A stretch of DNA of 64,000 nucleotides from assembly GCA_028023455.1 (NCBI GenBank), contig JAQFVV010006197.1, positions 14,505,254 through 14,569,253 of the forward strand, written 5' to 3'. The notes beneath the pieces were generated by a model. That model saw only the letters and a program-made list of their open reading frames with translations. It was not told the DNA's origin and ran no database searches. Positions 12,601 through 24,094 of this stretch are shown piece after piece; the first letter of the stretch is position 1, and each line of letters starts with the position of its first letter. Source of the DNA: Epiperipatus broadwayi. Taxonomy: Eukaryota > Onychophora > Udeonychophora > Euonychophora > Peripatidae. A program made the translations under genes and the position numbers.

Positions 12601-14400
12601 TGCTTGTTCCAGGAGTAGACTTAGACCCCTGTTATGAATGAGAACACTAAAAAAGATGAATCCTCGGCATGAGATATGGGCAAATCAAAGCAGTATATAT
12701 ATACTTAATGAAGAAAAATAAACTAAGACGATCGTGAATTCCTGGAATGAGATACAGATGAATCAGATCAAAGCTCTTTGTGACTTATTAATAATTTGAC
12801 ATATGCCAGCAATGCTATTATAAGAATATGAAATCATTGGATTTAAAATACTAAAATAATGCCTTAAGTGGTTTAAAAAAATATGTAATGATATGGTAAA
12901 ATAATGGCCCATGTAAGATAATCATTCATCAGAAGTTAAAACTATAATTAATGAAGCATGCATTTCTCCCCCTTCTTGTATCACTATTTTGTTTAAGAGA
13001 GAAAAAAAACTAAAATTCATTCACTTAAAAGTGCAAATAACAAAATAGAATAAGGTCACCAGCCTTTTGGCGATGATAATCAATAAAGAAATCAATAAAT
13101 TAATCTACACCAATATCCACCCAGATTGAAAATTATTTATACATTCAGTATAAATTTATGATAAAATATTTTTTAAAAGCATGTATTCATTTAAAATACA
13201 AACTCAATCTTGTTATTTAGAAATAAATAACAAGAACTCACCCCCCCCCCCTTCTATTCCACAGCGGGATATGGAAGTTCATAAGACTGGGTTTGATTGG
13301 CATTTACAAATAAAATTAAGTGAAAAATATAAAAATATCATTAAAAATAAATTTTAACCGCACTAAATTATAAAAATAATAAGAAGCATGAATTGGATGA
13401 AAAGTTTTATAGTAGTATTATTTTAGATAGAAGAGACTTGAAACAAAGAAAATAATTATTAATTTAACATACTTGCCGATTGGTGAGTTAAAAGAGATTC
13501 AAAATAAAGAACATTCATTTTAAAGTGTTAGAATCCAGGTAACACAATTATAATGACTTTGGCTTGTTACCTCATGACTCTATAGGATGAAGTAGGGACA
13601 AATCTTCTGGGCAGATGGCATTCTTTGCTTTAAAACATGTTTTTTGGCCTCGGCGGTTCTTTAACAGCATGGTCACTCTTGAGTGGTAGGAACTACATCT
13701 CTGCATGGCGAAAAATCAGGCTGAAACAGAGGGAAAAGCAGCTTAAGTTGCTCTACCCAAAAACCATTTTAAAAACCAAAAAGATATGAAGTCTGTTTAG
13801 CAGTAATTGGTCGAACTCTCACATAATAGATTTTCAGCCCTATTTATACCAGTTTTGAGTTATTCAAAGAATGTTTTTAATTAAACTTAACTCTAATTGA
13901 ATCTTTAATTTACAGAAATATTTTCTCTTTTGTTACTGGAGATGCAATCACAAGATAACTGTCCAAAAATAAATTCAAATCAATTTCCAGATTAAAAACA
14001 GATTTGATAAAATGTTAACTTAAAATCAATTAGCTTTGTTTTAAATTTTACTTTCATTAATTTTAATTTAAAAATTCCTTTTAAAATCATGAAACAAACT
14101 AATGTTCTCATTCCTTTAATTACTTTTGGACTGTTAATGATTGCATCTTCCATCTTGAATATTTGTGTAATTATATGAAGAAAAATAATTACAAAGTATT
14201 AACAATATAATTAAAAAAAAATACAAAATTATTTACAATATTTGTTTGTGCTTTTATATATAAATAAAAGCTCCATTAATATATGTATATATCTGAGTCA
14301 CATCTAGAGACATTAACATCAAAATAATTAAAGAATTTTTATTTAAAATTTATATTTATAATCTTTATAGCCACTTCTCAGAAATATACCTATAGTTTAT
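9660..14400. other. Long non-coding AT-rich stretch
   Basis: No gene is supported. 10,900-11,460 is pyrimidine-rich on this strand. Small ORFs at 11,535-11,741 (68 codons) and 12,373-12,618 (81 codons) lie in slightly less AT-rich patches, but neither has recognisable domains or homologous neighbours. A C-run stands at about 13,240-13,251. Unrecognised old repeats may be present. Confidence 0.35.
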
Positions 14401-14550
14401 AATAATTAAAAAAGCAAGTCATATATAATGTGACGTTACTTTTAATAAGCTTGTAGTTACAAAAATGCACACAGAGAGCGTACCAATAGCTTAAACAAGC
14501 TTTTAATTAACAAGTGCATATGAAAAAATATTTAAAATCTCTACCCAAAA

Positions 14551-14607
14551 CACTCTCATCTTCAGACCAACTGGTTTCGAGCTTATGGCTCATGTCAGTG
14601 GAGAGCT
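14551..14607 (-). ncRNA. Hammerhead-ribozyme-like fold, copy 1 (non-canonical core)
   Basis: Read on the minus strand: CTGA, then CAT, then stem II GAGC/GCTC with loop CATAA, then GAAAC. Stem III is ACC/GGT closed by AGTT, followed by C at the expected cleavage position. Flanks CTCTCC and GATGAGAG can pair as an outer stem I. This matches the order of a type I hammerhead. The invariant G8 and A9 of CUGANGA are replaced by A and T, so it is probably not an active ribozyme as read. Confidence 0.4.
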
Positions 14608-14969
14608 AGAATATTCGGACACTAGACCTAAAATATCAACTCAAAAAACCAACACTTATTTCATATGTATATTTAAGAAGAAACTCTGAAATTTTCGGAC
14701 ATGAAAATGTCTTTAAATCCAGCTATCTAACTTAAATAGCTATATGGTACTGAACTAAATTCAGATCTACCATATTCTAATAGCCTCGGCATAGCCAAAG
14801 CCATGAAGGTAAAATTATAATAATTAAAAAAGCAATTCATATATAACGTGACATTACTTTTAATAAGTTTGTAGTTACAAAAATGCACACAGAGAGCGTA
14901 CCAATAGCTCAAACAAGCTTTTAATTAATAAGTGCGGTATGAGAAAATATTTAAAATCTCTACCCAGAA

Positions 14970-15026
14970 CACTTTCATCCCCAGACCAACTGGTTTCGAG
15001 CTTATGGCTAATGTCAGTGGAGAACT
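14970..15026 (-). ncRNA. Hammerhead-ribozyme-like fold, copy 2
   Basis: It has the same architecture as copy 1, offset by 419 bp, with GAAAC, the AGTT-capped stem III and GGTC preserved. Stem II is weakened (TAGC against GCTC) and the CTGA is again followed by CAT. It is likely inactive. Confidence 0.35.
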
Positions 15027-15363
15027 AGAATATTTGGACACTAGACCTAAAATATCAACTCAAAAAACCAGCACTTATTTCATATGTATATTTAAGAAGA
15101 AACTCTGAAATTTTCGGACATGAAAATGTCTTTAAATCCAGCTATCTAACTTAAATTTTACCTTCATGGCTTTGGCTGTGCTGAGGCTATTAGAATATGA
15201 TAGATCTGAATTTAGTTCAGTCCCATATAGCTATTTAAGTTAGATAGCTGGATTTAAAGACATTTTCATGTCCGAAAATTTCAGAGTTTCTTCTTAAATA
15301 TACGTATGAAATAAGTGCTGGTTTTTTGAATTGATATTTTAGGTCTTGTGTCCGAATATTCTA

Positions 15364-15418
15364 GCTCTCCACTGACGTGAGCCATAAGCTCGAAACCAGT
15401 TGGTCTGGAGATGAGAGT
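15364..15418 (+). ncRNA. Hammerhead-ribozyme-like fold, inverted copy 3
   Basis: Plus-strand counterpart of the two copies above: CTGA at 15,372-15,375, CGT in place of NGA, stem II GAGC/GCTC, GAAAC at 15,392-15,396, and GGTC ending at 15,405. Stem I flanks CTCTCC and GATGAGAG are intact. All stems can form and only the G8/A9 positions deviate. Confidence 0.4.
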
Positions 15419-15501
15419 GTTCTGGGTAGAGATTTTAAATATTTCTCATACCGCACTTATTAATTAAAAGCTTGTTTGAGCTATTGGTACGCTCTCTGTG
15501 T

Positions 15502-18405
15502 ACATATAGTTTATATACATGTGACAAAAAAAAAGGAGCAGGATGAAACGTGGGTTGTGGTAGAACAGTGAAACTTGATCTTGAACTAAGATTGACTGTT
15601 TCAATATCTATCCTTTTTTAAAAGAATTTTAAAAATTTGAGGTGGTGACCAAGTCTGCTATCCAATAATAATATGCATTAAGAACTGAAAATACTATAGG
15701 AATTATTTCATCAAATATAAAATAAGCTTACTTTTAAAATATCTTTCAAGAATAAAGTATATATATAATTTCCTTTTTTGATTTGTAACTAAACTTGCAT
15801 CTACTGAAAAAAATTTATACTGATGAGTTATATAATATATCAATTCTTTTGAAAAGCATATCAGTTTCAAATATTTCAGCCAAGAACTTTCTAATATCAG
15901 TTTACAAATCTTCCAATGCTTTAAAAAATTTTATAAAATGGAATAAATAAAACACCAGTAAATGTTAGCTTCAGTTTATGACTGGCATTACTAGAAGACT
16001 TGTTCAAAAAAACTCAGTCTAAAATGACATTTAAAATAGTTGAAGTGAAACAGACACACAACATACATAAAATTACATACTTGTATCAAAAAAATATTTA
16101 ACTTGTCATAAGATAAGAAATATGAATGTGGGCAGCAATATAGAACAAATAATATATGTTGAATTATAAAAATACTTTTATTTCAACTATTGCTTCAATA
16201 TCCTAAAAATTGGCTGAGACATTTGTCAATCTATATCTAAGTTAATAATTAATAAATGTCGCTACTGTCAGTTTAAAAAAACTGCAGTTTTCAGAATTCA
16301 AGCTAGTATAATAGGATAACTTTTAATAAGATTTTTAACCAATAATCTGTAAGTGTTTGCTGTACTTTTCTGATTTATTTTTTATTAGTATTGATTGTAA
16401 ATACATTTCAAGAATGTATTTTATATTGAATTTAGTTACTATTTACTTAATATTCTAATTTGATGAAAATTAATTTACAAAAGTTCTGTAGCAACCATCT
16501 GAATTACCCACCATTTAACCAGATACATTTTGAAAACTTTTTCAGATCATAAGCAGGTTTAGGATTTTTTACATAATTGGCCCTTCATAGCCATCAGATA
16601 ATTATCCATTATTAATTTGTAAATTAGTAGCTAGCTACTATTATCTAAAGGGTAAGGTTCCAAGTTAACTTGGGTTATCCAGATTAATGTTGATTTATTG
16701 ACAGTAAAAACAAAAAATACGATTACAATATAATGTAATATTAATCACTATTGGGATAGATTTGTACTCCTATGGATACTGACTCCGTTAATTTTTAAAC
16801 ATAAAAAATTTAAATTTGGCTTATAAGTCAAAAATTTTAAACATTTATATACATTATGGAATAAAAAGATTACTGCTTTTTTTGTATGTCGATATAGTGT
16901 AGGGACCTTATTTATCGTAATTAGCCTGGAAAAATAGTGTGCTGAATAAAATAAAATTTCTATAAGCATATTACTAATAACATTTAATTGAGATATTTCT
17001 AGAGTAAAAGATTAGCATTTACTTTTATATTGTAACAGTCACACAAGTAAACTCGTTTAGTTAGATGCCAACAGGTTCTTCCACAATTTAGAAGATTTAA
17101 ACTCCAGTCTTTTTGAAAATATACTCTCATATCCTGGGGGGGGGGGTTCAATGTAATGACACTATAGCTCATTCAACACTATAAAATAAATTTATAATAA
17201 AAGATAAACTATTACTTTTGAAAGTTTCTTTTCTCCATTTTATTCCATAACTATCACCTAATAATTACTTCCAGCATTGGTCAGGAGATCATGATTCTTG
17301 AATGACACACCAGTAAAAAAAGACATTTAACAAATATCATAATAAATTTATTTATACGCAAATTATTTGTGGTGTCACCATTGATTGGTTGGTGAACTAA
17401 TATCCTCTACTTCAATTTAATATACCCAATATATTAACTTTCCATAGGAGTTACTTATCTTTTTATCAGGTTCACAGAGATAATATCTAGTAATAAAAGA
17501 TATTTTAAATTAGATTAGTTTTCATTTAATTACTTCCTAAATGGTCTTTAATTAATTGACTTTCAGGTTGAAATATTAAGTTTATTTATTCTAACACATT
17601 ATGTGATTAATTCTAATGTAACTCTAACAGTGTAATGAGCATATTACACATACAATGGTAATTCTAATTTATGTGTGTGTTTATTAATGATTTTGAAGAA
17701 TACTGTTTGGGAAATGAATTTTATCCTTAATATGTTACAAAGTCTCTAATTATTGGCATAATTTTTGAACATATTTTTAAAGTTTCTTAATCATTTCAAA
17801 TTATCTTAACATTACTGCCTATATTGCATAACAATAAAAAAAATATCAGCGCCAAAATATCTTATAGGTATAAATTAAACAATATTCATCAAATACAAAC
17901 AAATATATAAGAAATCTAAATCATTAATCAAAAATATATAAAATAACTTAAAACATCTTCATTATAGCAAGGCTATATTAACTACATATGGCAAAAATAG
18001 GAAACACCCAATCATTGATATGAACACACAACAGATATTTAACAAAAAAGCAATACACACATTTTGCAGCCTACAACAAAATATTGAGAGAAGGTGGCTA
18101 TGTATTGCAAAATCATCATTTGATAATTATTTATATACTATTTCCCAGTGACATTTAATTTCAGTTTATTGTCAGATATCTTGTTTAGCACTTTTGAGAT
18201 ACTTTCTATTATATTATTATATATCTATCATTTACTTATAAAACTTTTGTTTTTAGACCTAACTTATTTATATAATTAAGTCTACTTTTTAATCTATTTT
18301 TTCACAATTGATATATTATGTTTTACAGAATCCTAGGACATCTAGCTTTTTTGTTCTCATATTCAAGAATATTTGCCTTTCAAATATATATATATATATA
18401 TATAT
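15502..18405. other. Non-coding AT-rich stretch
   Basis: I see no gene. A G-run stands at about 17,138-17,147. Nothing else could be identified. Confidence 0.35.
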
Positions 18406-18426
18406 ATCTTAGAGAACATATTCTTT

Positions 18427-18470
<44 letters not shown>

Positions 18471-18492
18471 GAAAGAATATGTTCTCTAAGAT
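18406..18492. repeat. Perfect 25-bp inverted repeat flanking a (TA)n microsatellite
   Basis: ATCTTAGAGAACATATTC... (18,406-18,430) and its exact complement (18,468-18,492) enclose about 37 bp of alternating TA, itself self-complementary. A second (TA)n tract lies just left at 18,386-18,405. The result is an almost uninterrupted 87-bp palindrome. An 85-codon reading frame across it is an artefact of the repeat. Confidence 0.8.
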
Positions 18493-20929
18493 ATATGAGG
18501 ACAGGGCTAAGGAAGTTACATTCTTTCATGAATAGCAACATTTTCTTCTATGGAAGTTGGAAGAGCAAGATGTAAAAGAAAACTAATAAAGAATGCCAAA
18601 ATGTAAAACTAAAGTAAGTGCTGTTCACTGAATAGAATGTATATTTGGATAATCATGAATGCAGTAAAATATTATAACTGAATATGGCTAACTGGACATG
18701 GAAATGCCTCATAGATTTAAGCAACCACATATAATAAATAAATTATGAACCAAGTGGTTTTCTCCACTTATACTCTAAATATTTGGGCAATCATAAACTG
18801 CATAAATGTTATACTTGGGCGGCTAAAATATATATCGAATAAATAGAAAAATAAATATGATGATCCACAAATGGTTCCATGGTAATTCAAATTTATGTCT
18901 ATAGTGAATTCATAAAATTTTGTAAGGTGCCAATGAATTTACATAATGAGTATCTTGCCGGCAAAGAAGATACAATTCAATAAATGATGTCTTATGTGAT
19001 GATAAAGTGTAGTATGGAATGCACAGTGAATTATTTTAATTATAAAATAAATTATGTAATAAAACAATTCTATAATGATTGAGGCAATAGGCAAATCAAA
19101 ATATCTAAGTTAACAATAATATAAATTTGCTCATTATGATGGGTAAATAAAGATTATAATTTACCAACTGCAATCTAATATCCTGCCATATATTTTATAA
19201 ATCATCTTGTAATTGATAGATATGATAAACATTTAAATTGTAAAGTATACAGTCATAAAAAAGTTAATTATAAACTCTTTAAACAAACTAATAAAAAAAA
19301 TATTTGTTATTTTTTTCTTTTTGAAAAAAAAATCTCATATTGTTTAAATGATAATGAATGCCAAGTAGGTTATACTATTGGAAATTATTAATAAAAACAA
19401 AATTTTATAAATGTTTATTATTAAATTTGCCATTATACTTTTTTTAAACTATTTTTTATAATGAAACATCTGACTGTTAATGTTTTTATAAGAATCTGTT
19501 ACCACAGTTTTGTATATATATGACTTCAGCTAATATTTCATTATTCGATGTTTCCTTTGGTATCTTTTTGCTAGCAAAAATGCAAACATAGGGATCCATA
19601 AGCAATTTGAACCATTAAATGCTATCCAATTACTATTCCTTTTGATATTGCAATTTAAGGTAAATTCAATTATCTTGACTATTGGCAATCAGTATAGCAT
19701 TTGTGGCATCCATTTCATTTTAATCATAAAGATATCAAATAAAATGGGTAGGTAGGAAACTCATGCCCCCTTTCCCTAAGTTGTCTTACTCCCAGTCCAC
19801 ATTTCTTTGCTATAGGTTTCAAATATATTTATAAAAGTAAGGTAAAATAAACACAAAATATTTAAGCAAAAAAAAAGTACTTGTGTTCTAGTTGAAATGT
19901 CCCTATGGCAACAAAAATGCAATCCTTTTCTTTTTTTAAACACTGAGTTTTAAGCAGTTGAAGTTAGGGGATATAAAAGTTCTGAAGAAGATTGCTGGAG
20001 CAATCGAAACTGTAAAAGAGGGTAGTAAATAAAGCATTGTGTAACAGTAATAAAGTGCATGGATGATTTAATATTATATGATTTTTGATCATGTAACTCT
20101 TTTGAATCTAATAAGACATTTTTATCAGTCACACAATAATAATTTAAACAAAAATATTTCATTTTAAAATTTAATAAATAAATAGTTCATTTATTCCAGA
20201 TTCATTCAAAACAAATATTTGTTATTAAACAGATGACCTTTAATTGTTTTCTTTATTTAGCTATTTATATACTACAAAAAAGCTATAGATGGCACCATGT
20301 ATACATCACATATCCCCACTCTTAATAAAATAAAGACAACCATTCAAAACAACATAAGATCATCTTACCAATGGATCATGTTATGAATAACTCATAATTA
20401 ATTAAAATTAAACCACTGCAATAGTGAAGTCAATGATTATATGCAATTCTGTCTTGTTCCACTTTTTTTAAACAGACTACAATTAACAAAATAAATATCC
20501 TACAACAATTATATTCATTAGCATCCTAACATTTCATTTGAACTGGATATTTGATAAATAAGTTCATAGTGTTATATAAGTTGCATAAATTTTGATCAAT
20601 AAAATCAGCCCTTTTATTTCTTATAAATATTGATTCTTCATACCAAATAAAACCCTGAATATAGTTGTCATAAATTGGATACTTACTATTATATCCATAA
20701 TGACTGGTGCATTTGATCTTGAACTTGCAATAAGTTTATTTTCTAAATCATTCTGCACATCTTACTTGGCTTACATGGTAATCAAGACAAATTCTTAGAT
20801 CCCCAATCAACATATCTCCATTCATGACTGCATGCTTGGATGGTGATAAAATCATTTCTATTTTAAAGGTTTAACTTTTAATGATAGAATCTTACATCTA
20901 TCATCACTATGTACACTTGTTATGGAATT
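18493..20929. other. Non-coding AT-rich stretch
   Basis: I see no gene. It contains the hammerhead-like motif at 19,978-20,030 described separately. The rest is unremarkable. Confidence 0.35.
19978..20030 (+). ncRNA. Weak hammerhead-like motif
   Basis: CTGAAGA (19,982-19,988) fits CUGANGA. After one extra A comes a perfect 6-bp stem II (GATTGC/GCAATC, loop TGGA), then GAAAC at 20,006-20,010. A 3-bp stem III (ACT with AGT at 20,024-20,026) is followed by A at the cleavage position. Stem I is only about 3 bp. The inserted A and weak stem I argue against activity. It may be a relic of a Penelope-like or retrozyme terminal repeat. Confidence 0.3.
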
Positions 20930-21640
20930 ACCCTTTAAATAAACCTGGTCATTCATTTTGTATGAAGATCACATTTAAACTCATATCATAATATGAGTGA
21001 CTTTCCTTTATCTGAGTTTTCAAACTTTGAGCCTCCTCCCTGTCTATTCTGTGCCTTCTCAAATTCTTTATAATTAATTTGTTATACTCATTTAATCTAG
21101 TTTTTAGGATTGGCATTCCAATCTATACTTTTCTAACTTAGTTTAAATCTCTTGAGTTCAATTTTTCCCTTTTTCTATACTATCTTCCAACTTATTGATC
21201 TTTATTTGCATTTGATTTTGAGTCTGTTCCATTTTACTCTCTAGTCCATTACACTTAACTTTCAAATCATTTATTTACTTGTGTCCCATTTTTATTTCAT
21301 AAACTAACTCTATATGTATATTCTTGATCTCTTGTTTCAACTTATTCTCTAGCTCATATTGACCTTCTATCTTCATTATTAACATTTCTTTGTTTTGCTT
21401 CATTTTTTGTTTAAATACTTCTTGATTTTTTGTCACATCTTTCTTGACTTTCATTAATCTTATTCATTAAATTTCTTGATAACTTTTTCTGACTTTGTTC
21501 ACATTTTTTTTTTTGGTTTTGTTTAATTTCTAATCAAAAAGCTTCCTGATTTTGTTTCATTTCACTCATTAAACTTATTTTAAAGAAAAATTGCTCAATT
21601 TTTTGTGACCAGATTCTTATAGATAAAGTAACAAAAACAA
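20930..21640 (-). pseudogene. Broken coiled-coil reading frame (possible retroelement gag)
   Basis: Read on the minus strand across several frames, this gives Lys/Glu/Gln-rich stretches of heptad character, such as EMKKNQ-like, KLSRNLMNKINESQERC, MKIEGQYELENKLKQE and KCNGLESKMEQTQNQM. Such helical N-termini occur in gag proteins of some animal LTR retrotransposons. There are stops and frameshifts every 20-60 codons and no protease or RT next to it. A decayed cellular coiled-coil gene cannot be excluded. Confidence 0.3.
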
Positions 21641-23535
21641 AAAAAAATTACTTTAGATTATGTTTTTCTTATCTCTTTCATTTTACTTAATATAATTTTT
21701 AACCAATAGAAATGTAAAAACAACTTAACCCTCTTACAGATTAATTAAATTTGTTTATCTATTCCAATTAATAAAAGCGAAGCAAAGTTTAAAATAAATA
21801 ATAATAATTAAAAATGAAATACTTTAATCTTTTTTTTTTTAAAAAAAAAAGTTATGTTTACTTTTTTCTTTTTGAAATGTTTAATAAACCTACATAACCT
21901 ATTTATTTTTCTTGCAGCAATATGTAGCCACTTAGGACTTTTTAATTATACAAATTAAACCTTTTAATATAAATTAATTAAATTAAAGAAAATGCCCCTT
22001 TATTTTAATAAAGTAGAATTTACAGGATCCTAGCATTTTATTTTTTCAATAATTAATTTTAATTGAGGGTTTCTACTCAATCACAGTACTATTTTTGAAT
22101 TTCTTTGCCTTTATTTTAAATTGTCAGAAAAAAGATATGGACCATACATATATGAGTTATTTCATTATTTTCATCTTTTTGTTATCTTTCATGGTGTATG
22201 CCAAGTTTTTCTATGACAAATTTTGCATTTTTTATGATTTTTTTTTATTTAAACAATGTCATTTAATTTTTTTTACTTCAGTTTATTAGACTTTATAAAG
22301 AAAAGAGCACAAATTTTTAGATGGAAAAAAATAGGTTCTGATACGGATTTGAATATCAATAATGTTTTTATAGTTTCTATGCTCTTGAATTCCAAATATA
22401 TTTTATTATCTAGCAGTTTATATGGAAAATATATTTTTGGAAAATAAATTAATTTCTTTAGCAACAAAAAAAATAATTAAAAATGCAACCTATACTCACA
22501 GAAACTAACAGCATACCAGAATCTTTGCCATGACATTGAAATACCATTGGATGTGATGGAAAGACAAGATGAGTTAGGGCTTTTTACAAAACATCAGACC
22601 TGACGTTTTTTTTTATTACACATGAGTAAAAAAAATTATATTTTTTATATTTACTTTTCATTTATAATTTTTTTATATAGAATTTTAGAAAAATTTAGTA
22701 AATATGCCAATAAAAAAAAATGTGGAATTGAAAAAATATTTCAAATCCCAAATTGTTTATTTTTGCTGTGATAAATTTATTGTAAAGCCCATGTAATTCA
22801 GCTGGGATATTATTGGGACTTACATTCAAGTAAAAGTCTAAGGCAGCTTTGTTATGCAGACATAATGACAGCAATAGATTTCATAATTTGTATCATGCCT
22901 GCATTTCAATAGTAATAAAAACTTTGACCAAATATATAAAATTAGGAATATATACTGTACGATCCTTGGTTAGGTTTAAAATGGTCATTGTCATATTTAA
23001 AAAAGAAGAAAAAAATTTATTGTCATGGTTTATATGTCATTAACTGTTTAACACAATACCGTAATAATATTCACAATTTTTTTTATTTAAGTAATATAGT
23101 AATTAATATAATAGATAGTTTATTATATTACATTCTATATCTTGTTATAAAAATATTTTATAAATTTAAAAATATATTCTAATAGATTTTTACATTAATA
23201 TTTTATTTGATTACATTTTATAATAGATTTAAACAAATAAATAATAGGTTGTGTTTTCATATATGTGTATATTTATATATGTGTGTGTGCATGTTTAGAT
23301 TATTGCATACATTTAAAATCATGGAGATTTTTAAATAATAATATTATAAAAAGTATCTGAAACTGTAGCAATATTTTATGTTAAACAAACAAATGTAGTA
23401 TTTTTTTTTTATGTATTCATTTTTATTTTCCAATGTGTAATTTTATAAGAAGAGATTAATACATTGTACAGGCTTAAACCTGCATTTATATATGTAATAT
23501 ATGCGGGATAGTAAAATGATTGTATTATCATTTTT
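21641..23535. other. Very AT-rich non-coding stretch
   Basis: Overlapping ORFs of about 64 codons between 22,095 and 23,182 have low-complexity Phe/Ile/Lys/Asn content and look like chance frames in AT-rich DNA. There is a TG/TA microsatellite near 23,260-23,295. Confidence 0.4.
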
Positions 23536-23539
23536 ATTT

Positions 23540-24045
23540 TTAAATTTTTTTTTTTTCAATAGGCACAGAATCAAAGGCAGCTTCAATATCTAATTGTACT
23601 GCAATAGGTGCAGCTTTTCTATGGTGGCGAATGTCATCAGTTAGTGCCCTAAATAAGACATGAGCCTCGGGGATGGATGAGCCTTTTTTGGCAAACTGAA
23701 ATTTAGATAGAGTAGGTAATATAAGAGGCTGGATTTTATCTTTAATAATGGATTCTATTATTTTAATGATTAGTGGGGACATAGATATAGGTCTAAGATT
23801 ATTGAGAGGGGAAGGTAGTAAAGGTTTTTTTAGAAAGGGCACTAGTGAGACAGGATAGAGTAGTTCTATACTATGAATTTGATTTGACAAGTAATGTAGC
23901 ATATTGTAAATTATGGGAATAGTAAAGTGGCTAAGGTGTTCAAGCAAAAATTTCAGAATGGCATGTGTTCCTGGATGCGAGTTGTTTGGAATAGTTTTTA
24001 ATTTATTTGTAATGTCTTCTTTAGATATATTAAGGATAGTTTGTA
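23540..24045 (-). pseudogene. LINE reverse transcriptase N-terminal fragment, KGSS family
   Basis: A minus-strand frame opens with an RT-leading segment (EDITNKLKTIPNNSHPGTH, around 24,040-23,980). The ORF from 23,947 then carries NLRPISM, FAKKGSS and AVQLDIEAAFDSV. The last is RT motif A with its catalytic Asp, and it ends soon after. KGSS stands where most LINE RTs have GRST-like residues and is shared with the copies at 24.1 and 51.7 kb, so they are one family. Only fingers and the start of the palm remain. The next copy, at 24,095, points the other way. Confidence 0.7.
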
Positions 24046-24094
24046 GACTTCTTGGCTAGTGGCTGCCAAGAAATTAGTGGGCTTTGCCCAATAG

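Larger units (their letters stand above)
14401..15501. repeat. Array of a ~418-bp unit: two direct copies plus one inverted copy
   Basis: Copy 1 is 14,401-14,818. Copy 2 begins at 14,819 with the same AATAATTAAAAAAGCA start and runs to about 15,155. Copy 3 is inverted, about 15,156-15,501, and includes the part of the unit that copy 2 lacks. Copies 2 and 3 are more alike than either is to copy 1 and would fold into a long hairpin with a loop of about 80 nt. Each copy contains ACCAACTGGTTTCGAGC or its complement, the core of a hammerhead-like fold annotated separately. There is no protein-coding content. A diverged partial copy lies at 43,575-43,690. The size and tandem order resemble animal retrozymes or Penelope-element terminal repeats. 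Confidence 0.8.

Noticed and set aside
18318-18575. 85-codon ORF rich in Ile-Tyr
   Set aside because: Its middle is translated TA microsatellite and palindrome arms.
22095-23182. Five overlapping ORFs of about 64 codons on both strands
   Set aside because: Low-complexity Phe/Ile/Lys/Asn composition typical of chance frames in extremely AT-rich DNA.
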